Below, one piece after another: positions 1-10,800 of a stretch of 64,000 bases of DNA. The stretch comes from Ascidia mentula (lineage: Eukaryota; Chordata; Ascidiacea; Phlebobranchia; Ascidiidae), in the NCBI GenBank assembly GCA_947561715.1, contig OX387204.1:14947001-15011000 (forward strand). The letters are read 5' to 3'. The position numbers were made by a program, and so were the translations under genes. Within the stretch, counting starts at the first letter, position 1. Each line of letters starts with the position of its first letter. Under the pieces are notes generated by a model. That model ran no database searches. It was not told where the DNA came from and saw nothing but the letters and a program-made list of their open reading frames with translations.

Positions 1-1
1 C

Positions 2-3000
2 ACGACCTCATCCACTTTGATGTTCAGCACGACCAGACAAACTACCACCTTAAATATCCTTAATCTGCTGGCAGGCTGGCAGGCCAAATTGGAGGCGGCG
101 CGTACGACAAAATCTACTACCACCACACAAGTGTCTACGCTGTTAACAGCTGCAGAAACTACAGCAAAACTTATAGCACAGACTACTGCCTCTTTGGATA
201 AAACCAGCAACGTCAGAACCTCACCGGATGTTGTTAGCGAAACAGCAAAACCAAAGGAAACAACGGTAGCAGCCCAGAGCGAAACTACAAAACCAAAGGA
301 AACAACGGTAGCAGTCCAGAGCGAAACTACAAATCCAAAGGAAACAACGGTAGCAGTCCAGAGCGAAACTACAAAGCCAAAGGAAACAACGGTAGCAGCC
401 CAGAGCGAAACTACAAAACAAGAAACTGTTTCTGAGGTCACAGAAACAGTCACCTTATCAGCATCTATCATGGAAACGAGCACAATGCTTTCTACAAACC
501 AATATACGGATGCTGACAGCAACCAAGCAAGTACAGTTGATTTACAGACTACAGGAATAGTCATATCGCCATCGACAGTTAGTAAGGCTGCTCTCACAAC
601 CGCTCAAATTAACACAAGCGACAGTAATCATGCTAGTTCCAGTGAGGTAACCAAAGAAACAGCCACGCGTGCGGCACCGACATTAGGTACTGAACCTACC
701 ATCGACAAAGATGTTCTCGAAGAAATTATGCTTACCTCTTTATCTGAAACAAGCACGCCTTCAGTTACAAGTGCAAGTGTACTGCACACCAGCCTACAGC
801 CTTCAACACAAGACGTGACAAGAAAACCCGCCGTATCAACTAATGCGATTGTTACAACACGGGACGTCACAAATGAGCAAAACACAATTGCAGCCAGGGC
901 TCTAATTACAGGAAATGCTTTAACCGAAGCTGTGGATAGTGAAGTCGTGACTTCAGCTCCTACGAAAGCTGTCCTATCACTAACCACTTCCGACAACGCA
1001 GCAAATCTAACAGAAGCAACAAACGATCCTACAAACCAACCGTTGGGAGTCAATTTTACAACCGCGATATCGCGGACAACTGGTCCACAAAGCAGTACTG
1101 TGGGAAAAGAACAGGATGAAACCACTACAGCACCACGAAAGGAGCAAATAGAAACCACAAGCTCAGTAGAACCTCTCATAAACACCAACGAGACTGATAT
1201 CCTTTTACAAAATGCTACGTCTGCAATATTCAAAGCTGCCACGACACCCAGAGCAACTACAACGACAGCGACCGCCAATTTGCTAAGCACGATTTCCGAA
1301 ATTGTAACAGGCCAGCCGCATTCAACGACGGCGGGCAACGTTTTGTCGACTTTCTACCTTCCGGAAAATGTTTCTAAAAATTCAAATGCCACGACCAATA
1401 CTGCAAGTTTGCTTACCACAGGTAGCGAACTGGGCTCTTTCGCTAATTCTACGTTAGAAACAGAAAAAGTTTCAAGCGATCCCACAAGTTACGAAATCGC
1501 AACGAAGAAACACCCAACTTCCTCGGTAGAAACTACAGCACCAACAGTAAAAGTTGCCACTCCCACGAATAGTGAAATCTCTCCACAAAGTACAACAAAA
1601 ATTGAAAAACCAAACGGAACAAACAGTACCGCACAAAAGACTACAAAAACGCCACTACCGGACTTTTTCTGGGTATCCGACGGTCCGGGTAAGTCTTGAA
1701 CAAAGTTTACGCGCGTGTGATTATTGTTGTGCCTACGAAACCGGAACCACGTTTATCTTTGTCACAGCGGAAGAGTCGGTCGACAGCGCAGTGACGACAT
1801 CGGCCCAGGGGAAGCCCCCGTTTTCGGGAACGTCATTGCCAGAAAACCCAGACGAAGACATAGGTAAAGTGCTTGCGTGTCCACTTCATAAGTCCTGGTT
1901 TTCTATGGGTTGGCTGGGAACAAAGTCCGCTATGTCGGTGTAACGGTGCAGATACGCGTAAAGATTGTAAAAACTATTTCGTTAACAATCTGATTTCAAA
2001 AATTTTAGATGGATCTATAATCATTTTCTTGTCATATTAGCTCCCCAATGGTGTTATAGTTTAATTAAGTAGTTTGAAATTAAAATATTTTTCAACAAAC
2101 AACATAAAGATTTTTTTATATGTCTAACATTTTCAGCTTCGTACTTCGGTGATTACCCCGATGTAACAACGCTTGTCGCCTCCGTTGAGCCGGAAGGCGT
2201 GGCCCTGGCCTTTTTCAAGGTCAACTGGTATTGGATTTTGATCGGAATCATTGTCATCGTTCTTCTGTTCCTTGTACCTGGAATGCTGATGCAAATTTAC
2301 TGTCACAAGTTCTACAAATTCTACAGGTGAGGAGGACGCCCATTTGCCTTTGATAAGGGCACTCTAAAATGCTATTTTTTCTTCTTTGAGTGAAGTAAAC
2401 ATTCAGGCTCAGATTTGATTGCCTCGGGTTACATAGAGGAACTTTTGGTCTGCGCATTTTCCGTAACCACAATGTCACTTTTTAATCGGCTTTTCGCTGA
2501 GCTTCAACCAACTGCACTAAAAAACTACGCAAAACTTACTTTTTCTTTGTGTTTGCAGGAGTGAGATGAACAAAAAGCGCCAGGATGCCTCGGTATCTGA
2601 CGACCCCACCGACATAACTGACCACGAAATAGACTCAGGTTGGAAGAATACATAAATGTCAAACTGATTTATTCAACCTTTTAACAATCACTCATTGCTT
2701 AACATGTAAACAAGCAATCGCCATAGTAATTACACTTTTTCGTAAAATCCCCTGACTTTACATGCAGTTCTTGTCAAACGCTGACAAATTATACAAGTTT
2801 TTTTTCCATAGCGCCACCTCGTGTTTGAGAATAAACTCATAGGGCCGTTTGTTTAATTCTAGTCTTGTCATATGCAGCTGAAGCAAATCCAGTTGCCTCC
2901 GCTCCCCCTACTGTCACCGACAGCACTCCAAAAGAGGAAAATGCAGTACCTCGTCCACCAGAAGACCCACAACCCCCTGTAACTCCACAAAGTTCATCAA

Positions 3001-3926
3001 ACCAAGCTGAAACGCACAGAGTGGACGTTTACACGGGACCGTGTAGCATTCCTTCGCTGAGCTACCCAAGTCTAAATGTTGAGCAGCAGCAGCCGCAAAA
3101 CGTGTTACCCACAATGCAACCGTCAAATGCAGTGCCACAGATGCCAGGGTTTCAACCACAAGCTACATCGTTCCAATACCCTTCATTACAATACCAGACA
3201 GAGCACACGGCACCTATTTCTCCGCTCGAGCCCGTTGTTGTGTATTCGATTCCAGTAAAGGGGGCTCATGTCGGTAATTCAAGTCAAAAAAAGACATTTG
3301 GAGACGAAGCGATAATTGACAGCAACCGTGCGCAACCTAGAGGCCGACAGCCTTCCGCAGATCGACCGCAAATGCGCGTCCCAAAGCCCGAACAGTACAG
3401 CGCTCCGGCCCGACCCCCCAAGCCGCAACAGTACCGCACCGACAAACCTGTGCCGAAATCGAGCAACTATAGAGATTACAGGAGGCAAGCGCGTGGCGAA
3501 AGACCCTGGGCGGGACAAAAGAGGCGTCCGCGACCCAAGGAAGAGTCTAGGCCGGACAAGATTATCGTAGACAACCCGAGGGGGAACGACTACGGCCGGG
3601 ACTCGAACCCAGAACAAAAAAAACGCACTAAAAGCTCAAGCACCGCGACGAGAGAATTTCGGAGACGTGAAGAGCTCCTAAGGCAGTTGATCAAAGGCTT
3701 TAACGAGGCGGAGGTGCTGCAGAAAAAACTGGATCGCACGAGGCAATGGACAAGAGAGCAGAACAAAAGAGACCCCGCCGATCGCCAGAGGGCGAAACGG
3801 AAAGAAAAGGCAGAAGGCCAGAAGGATCGACCGCCGCGATATGAAGATGTGATGTCCGATGCGAGTAAACCGAGAGCCTCCAGGCCGAAGAGGAGATCAG
3901 AGGGAAGGAGGCGGGTTGCTAGATAG
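2..3926 (+). CDS. Mucin-like type I membrane protein, 3' part (5' end outside window)
   Basis: I do not recognise an orthologue. Five exons join in frame: 2-1688 (open to the left edge), 1768-1863, 2137-2326, 2559-2638 and 2863-3926, each with GT/AG borders (for example GTAAGT after 1688). The first exon encodes about 560 residues very rich in Thr/Ser with scattered N-glycosylation sequons, as in a heavily O-glycosylated extracellular stalk. It includes a 14-residue tandem repeat. Exon 3 carries one hydrophobic helix (WYWILIGIIVIVLLFLVPGM) followed by a basic stop-transfer stretch. The tail of about 380 residues is Pro/Gln-rich and then strongly basic, with YPSL repeats and a PPRY motif (PPxY, a WW-domain ligand) near the end; it closes with a run of Arg/Lys. 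Inferred role: cell-surface mucin with a signalling or scaffold tail. The N-terminus and signal peptide are not in the window. Confidence 0.8.
239..406 (+). repeat. In-frame 42-bp tandem repeat, 4 copies
   Basis: Four near-identical 42-bp units encode the 14-residue unit ETTKPKETTVAAQS in the mucin ectodomain. A fifth, partial unit follows (ETTKQET). The low divergence between copies suggests recent expansion, as is common in mucin VNTRs. Confidence 0.9.
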
Positions 3927-4815
3927 TTGAAGAAAGTTGTATATATCATGTATATAAATCACGACATTCATTCCAAATTCTACAAAAACTTGTGGAAAGA
4001 ATTCAATTTCCGCCATACGCCCTCTCAGTCTCATGGTAATAACTTCAGTAGTTACTGGTGCAGTGTTTTGACAGACTGACCACAAAACTTATTGGCACAA
4101 GCTGTCTCGAGCTGATACTCGCTCTATATGTGCGACAAAAGAAAAAAAAATACGGGTAGCATTCAGTTGTGTTACGTTTGTCTGACCAAATTAACCCAAC
4201 ATTTGAATGTAAATTTTCCCCTTATTGTCACCAACACACTGTAAACTTGCCGCAACCATGTGTGTACTTCATGTGGCCCGAGCTCGGTGAACAACGTAGT
4301 CGTGTAGCAGAGTTTTACTTTCTTGTTCTGTCGTTTTCTCACTTTTGTTCGGTGCTGTATTATAGCTGGTTTTTGAATACAAGTACAGCGGTTAGTTTGG
4401 GTATAGAAAATATCGCTTTTTTAATTAGTTGCTTGTTTGGCATATTAGTTTAAACATGATCATTCCCCTATTTTCAATGTAGTGGAGTATTTTGAGTAAT
4501 CAACAGTAAAATGCTTTCAGTCATTTATTACGATAGGATTTTTAAATTGCCTTCAACGAATCACAATATTTGCGAACTAAACGTTTTTGGGCCAATGCTC
4601 TTTGCTCTACATTATGAAACAACGATACACACAAATTCTTATGTCAGCCTTTAATCCTTGAACATCACATAGAAAAGCCAAGCTTATCAATAAGAATGTC
4701 TGTATTTGAAAGATAATACGCAAAAAATACTTCTTCAAACTGAGATATAAAAAACGCTTATACACGCGAGAAGGCAAGAAAGCAACGAAAATCATCTTCT
4801 CCGTTCTAACCGACC
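3927..4815. other. Intergenic / 3' flanks of two converging genes
   Basis: No gene is supported here. The stretch holds the 3' flank of the mucin gene and, on the minus strand, the 3' flank of the polycystin-like gene, including a minus-strand AATAAA at 4524-4529. The ORFs seen here are short and show no splice or family support. Confidence 0.5.
4524..4529 (-). terminator. Candidate poly(A) signal AATAAA for the polycystin-like gene
   Basis: TTTATT on the plus strand, about 290 nt downstream of the minus-strand stop at 4816. It is the nearest canonical hexamer I saw; position and motif are the only support. Confidence 0.3.
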
Positions 4816-7800
4816 TCATAGTAGTCGCTCATCTTTGGTTCCCGACAAGTGCACGACAACCTGATACGGTCCAGTAAGCACGAGCACAGCGCCACCAGGT
4901 GGACAGATAGTGCAAAGTAGAAGAGAATCGCTAGGATGGATGAGAGCAAAGCGCAGTGCATTCGACCGACTCCAGATGAACTGTGGAAGAAAACAGTGTA
5001 AGGATGGAAATGGAGAGGGGTGAATGTGTTTTCTAAAATGAAATAAATTCTATTGGCGATTTGCAGCACTTGTTAAGGGTTAATGTCTTTACTTTTATTG
5101 TCATTTTTTTGCTAATATTGACTTTTATTGACTTCCATACACGCTGTTTATGCCATTACTTCAGTTCTAATAGAAACGAATCGTTACGTCTACATTTATT
5201 GCGGCAAATTTTAAAGTGATCCTTACCCAATGAAGTACATATGGCAAAAACATAAAAGAGCCTGAAGACCTAAAGGATAACATAAGATACAGTAGTACAG
5301 CAACAGATGGGTGAAAAAAGTAGCATGGTAAACTTCGGTGTACAATGATTTGCTCTTTAACAATAGTTGCTGGATGTGGGGCACCCTATACTGTACTGTA
5401 CACTTTTGTGTCACAGTGACAATAAACTGTTATTGCCTTCAGTTATTAATTTTATTATTATCAGGTGGTTGGTTGTTGTTCTTTCATATTGACAGAACTG
5501 AATGATGATGCCCACAGCAACTCCACGTAAGCGAAATCGATTTTTCTTGCGATCAAATAGCCGACATCAATATGAGGTTTGTTGCTTTATTAATGGCAAT
5601 TATTTTAATACTTTTTCACACACCAATAAAAAGAATTCAGAGCTGCTGACAGGTGTACACACTGTTTCGACCTGTAAGGAAGATACTACAAAGTGGAAAT
5701 ATGTGTGCCTGCTGGTCTAAAAGCTAGCCCAGTGCCACAGTCAGCAGCTGCACTGATGAGACCTCACAGGTCGAAACAGTCTGTACACCTGTCTGCAGCT
5801 CTCATTGATTATTGTGGCTCTTTTGCACATAAATAAAAAAAAGGTAAAAAATATAATAATAATTGCAATCCTACGAAATTTATCAAATGCCGATAAAACC
5901 AGCAAGAGGCAACTTACCCATCTTTGGTGTAAAACATGTTGGCATTCCACTTGAAGACACACACGAGTGTAACCTCACCCAGCTGTATCGCAGCTAAAAT
6001 AGCGAAGACTATCAACTTGAACTTCGTCCCCTTCAGGGGGATCCTGTATCGTCCTTTGCGGCGCTTTTTGGGTGCTTGAAAAACTTGAGTGTCGTCAAAC
6101 TCGCTGGCGACCCCAGTGGACGAAAACCGGCTCCTGGCGGTCCCGGACGGTTGGGGAACACTTTGGGCCGACTTGGAGTGCCTTGAGTTGTTTTTTCGAG
6201 AGGAGCTGGAGGTTAGGTCTGGTGGGTGAAGTTTGAGAGTGGTGTAAAATTACAATACAAATGATCTCGCGTCAAAACGAAGCATTGCCAGACGTGGTTG
6301 GCAGTTACTACCTCATGTAAAAACACAGTTTAAAGAAAACGCGTTTCGCTAAACAGCATCATCACTTCTTATTCGAATAAAATCAGAAGGAAAATATTAA
6401 ATGTTGAGTAGTAGGTGGTTACAAAGTCTGGTAATATTAACCCAATCTCTGATTTTTTTGCATAAAGGATAAAACACATTTGTGACTGTGCATTATTTAT
6501 CTGGGGTCGAGACATTTCAATTGAACTTTCGTCAAAGGCAAAATTTTCACGTATAAGTGTAGTTTTTTAACCATTTCCATACGATGTTTCTTCGCTTGGA
6601 ACAAACAATGTACACAGGCAACAGTAAGACATTTTTTACCTCTTTCACTGCTTCCTTGACCAGAACCCGACATCTTCCTTCCAATTCGCCTCTCAGCAGA
6701 ACCAACAGCCCCACTAATTTTTTTCCCGACCCTCTTTAGCGCCATCTCGAGTTCAGAAGGGTGACGACTCGACGAGCTTCGCCCGATGAGAATTTCAGAC
6801 GTAAAATCGGAGCCTGTCGCAGTTGATGTGGTCGGGTGGACAGTTGATGGTCGGTTGACTCGACCGAAGAAACTGTCTTCCTCTGTATCGCGGCTTCCGT
6901 AAGTGGGCGCTAGAGGGTCCTCAAACTAAACGACACACGTGGCTTCGTGATCAGTTACGAACGCAGTCAAGTATAGCAATTTTTGTGCGGATATATCAAA
7001 GTATTCTGGATTGTATCTTATAGTTTTTTTAGATGCGTTTATTTTCTTTTTACATTATAGCTAATATTTTCGAGGCTAATCGGCCTTATTCTGCGCTAAT
7101 AATGAGCTTGTGTGTTTGCTTAGTAACGATTAGCATATTAGCTTTGGCTTTCCTACTCCGTGTAGTTTGTATTCACACGCTAAAAAAATTTGTCTAAACA
7201 TCAAACTCAAAACGTATGTACAAAGTTCACAAAATTTTCAAACGGCACATACCATATCTGCCAGAACGCGAAGCGCTTCGTCCGTTTCCTTTCGACTGTG
7301 ACGTGGGGGAGGCGGGGGTGGCAAGGGCGGCGACAGATTCTGAACGGGAGCAAAAGATTCCTGAAGATTTTCGTTAGCGACCTCTTCTCCTTCGTGACGG
7401 GGATGCACCGTAAGCGAGAAGTTAGACATCATCTCTTTGACACTCGCGGCGTCGTCCTCGGTAAAGAACGTGGCGTTGGAAAAACCTAACGGGAAATCGA
7501 ATTTAAATCGTGGAATGAGTTTTAATGAAAAAAAAACAACGTCGGTCCACTTTGCTTAGATGTTAATTAGATCGTTTTGCAACAACATTACCTTAGCCAT
7601 TATTGCCGTTCCGCAAATTAACCAAACTTCGTCGTATTGACTTTATAGTTGTAGTAGCATTTCAAAGTTTTTGGTATTAATTGCTGGTGCACTGTTTTGA
7701 TAAGAGAGTGACTGTTAAACATATATCAAAAAAGTGCATCAGCAAGTACTATAGTTATGAACCAGAGACTGACACGGCGCATTGAAGAAATTGAAATACA

Positions 7801-10800
7801 TATATTATTCTGAGTACTTTGACGCAGTTAAAGTGTGCGGCGGGCTAAACAAAAAGGAAAATACAAGTAGTCAAATGATTTCAAAAAACTTACTTTCTTG
7901 TTGACATCTGTTCAGTCTCCTGCAGCACTGTCGTGGGCAGCACATAGCTGGATCTCCCCCTCCTATCTCGAATGGTTTCCCTTCTTCGCCTACCTCGAAA
8001 CACTCAGTTATGATCGAATTATCACGGATGTGCTCAGAACCCTAAACATACAGGTAGAAATTAAATTGAGTAAGCTGCAGACAGACGGCCACTGTTTCGA
8101 CCAAAAAGTTCTCATCAGTGCAGCTGGTGTGACTATCAGACGACTTTACCGACCAAACGGCCAAGCAAAGACTTCCACTTTGTGGTGACTACACAATCAC
8201 CGTCATCCGTTGGGCACCAAACTAGGTGCAACCTTACGGAGAAAACAAGGTGGAAACACTATGACCAAGCAACGCTCAACCAATAGTGCCGTCAGGTCCC
8301 GTGTCACAATATTCATATGATAAGCAAAGTGGAGTTAGGCAGTTTATAGAGGAATTAAATTGTATAAAACAAAATGTTTCAGAGCCTAGGCGTTAACCAA
8401 GTTAGCGACACGCTAATTTCGGTTACAGAAGCACTGCACTATAGTGTATTAAGAGTTAAATCCCAACATGCTTAGTAGATGAGATCATAAGGTTTTTTTA
8501 GGGTTTACAAAACACTTTTACCGGGGAGTGTTTAAACACGCCCTTTTTGCGAAAAAAGGTGTTTTACCTGCTGAATGAGGCGTTCGCAAAACCTCGTAAC
8601 TCTCAGTATTTCGCCCTTTCCATCTAAGGCGGTGGAGGGAACGGGCATGACTGGGGCGTCGGTGGATTGTGAGTGAGACTCGTGTAGAATATCAGGCTCC
8701 TTGATACCCCGAGCTCCACTGAGGATATCTGAAAAAAGTAGAAAGCGTGAAATAGGATAACAAAATTATGTTCAATTCGGTGGCATGTTGAATAAAGCGC
8801 CTTTTTTACTCGGAAATAATATTTCAATGTTTTAGCAACAAATGTTGTAATGTTATTGTAATATACACGAAAACTGAAGTATCATAAATCCATGGTTTAT
8901 CGCTACATTATGTAATTGTGTGTTGAGGGCCAAAATGGGAGGGACAAAATGTGCCGATGCGTGAAGGATTTTTTGAGATCCTATAAAATTTTAAGCCTTT
9001 TTGGTAGAAACCAAATGGTTTCATAACAAACAATAATATTCATCGACCTCTACATAGGTACGAGCTCTGTTCCGTCACACTATCTTCACCCCTCTCTTGT
9101 GGCACATTCTCACCAGTTTGTAGCAATGTAAACAGTTAATGCTATGTAAACAAAGTACTCTATGGTTTATAATTACTTTGGTATCAGTTTTAGCGCTCAT
9201 ATAACATGCATTCTAACAATAAAATGTGAAATAAAAATTGATCACATTAAGCTGCAAAACGAATAAGTTCTGCGAAACCTTCATCTCGTAGTCGTGTCAT
9301 TTTTGTTCTGACGTAGGCAACTGATCTAGCGGTGATGTGATCGGGCTTGCAGTTGGTTATCATCGGTTCCATTCTCAGTCGCCGTGTGCTGGTCACGCAA
9401 GAGGCTAAAATATAAACAAGCGATTAGCTCTACCCATCAAGAAGTTAGGCAAAATACTAAGAAGGGACATAAAAATAAGAATCAGAATACAAAATGTTCC
9501 ATAATTTTTGAAAAACACCATGTAGTTTTGTTATAGTTTACATTTTAATTGTGTTTGGTGTTAACCAACTGTGGTGTTATTAAGATCTGTTCAATAGAAT
9601 AACATAAGACTTCGGAAAAAAAGTTGTTGGATTCTATTAAATTCCCATAAACTTTGCACGAATATTTAGTGTTAAGCTAGACAGAAAGCGGGATTTCATC
9701 GAATATTGGGCATTTTAGGAGACCATCTTGGTGATGTTTGTTATCAGCAAAAGAACGGTCATTCAATGTACTTTTATTAACCTGCAACTGAGCTAAGTGA
9801 ACAAACGCACATTGTCACCATAGTATCATAAATAAAGGTAACTTCGGACAGACGCGTAAACAATGGGCTGCATCTTAATATAGACCATACCCAAACACCA
9901 ATACAGAAGTATTCAAGGTAATTTGCAAAGTCATTTCAAACAACAATTTTCAAATTGTTTTTCAGACAACAAGTGAGGTCGTGAGGAAAGTAAAGTTTAC
10001 TATATATAGGTATTTTTTGCGTGGCGCGGGCTCTTCCTCGGTAACAAGCCTTTACCAATCATTTAAAACAGTGGTTCTTAACTAGGGGCAAATTTTCCAC
10101 TAGAGGGAAATTATAGGGTTATAGTTGCGTAAGCGGCACCAAATCATACAAAAAGTAGTTGTTATGTTCCGTATTCACTGTGTGTTATAAACTTATTTGT
10201 CATTGGTCATACAATGCCGTCAAAAATGTTTTAAAAATGTTACACATATAACGCGATTGCAATATTTGAATTCTAAGTTTAAAATCTTAAATACTAGTGG
10301 GAAGAAAAGGATTCCCTTTAAACTGAAAGTGGGAAATGAGAGAAAAAAAGGTTAAGAATCACTGATTTAAAACAGCTGCAAGTATCTTTCTACACACCTA
10401 TGACCTCCTAATCACACTCGGTATACTTAAACTCAAATGTATTTTACCTGTGTGTGTGCTTTTACATTCGAGGGTGCGGAGGAGTAAACTGTTTGAACTG
10501 GAGTCAAACGAATCGTTTTGAATGTCACCGTTCCATCTTGCGCTGCACGCTGGTCCTTCAGAAGGCAGCGGTTTGTCGCCGAGGGAGGCGGACGAGACGG
10601 CAATTGGTAAGTTATCTTGTAGAGACGACTCAAATCCCTTTCCTCCAATGAGACGAAACAGCCTGAGGGTAAGAAAACTTTGTGAAGGGATCGTTGTGGA
10701 GTTTTCTTACACCAAGAAGTTGGCCTACAAGCCTTCCTGGATAGTTAAAACATATGGAGAGCTAAAATTATTCAAGATGGTGGAGAAAAAGTAACAGGAC

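Noticed and set aside
239-406. CRISPR-like array
   Set aside because: Repeats are head-to-tail without spacers and are in frame inside a eukaryotic coding exon.
221-421. Antisense repetitive ORF rich in Cys and Phe
   Set aside because: Mirror of the 42-bp mucin repeat, with no independent support.
628-1338. 236-codon antisense ORF
   Set aside because: Shadow of the Thr-rich coding strand (ACN codons read as valine/serine codons in reverse).
1554-1943. 129-codon open frame (+) overlapping the mucin exon ends
   Set aside because: Different frame from the mucin. It runs through a clear donor and acceptor pair; the true exons are 2-1688 and 1768-1863.
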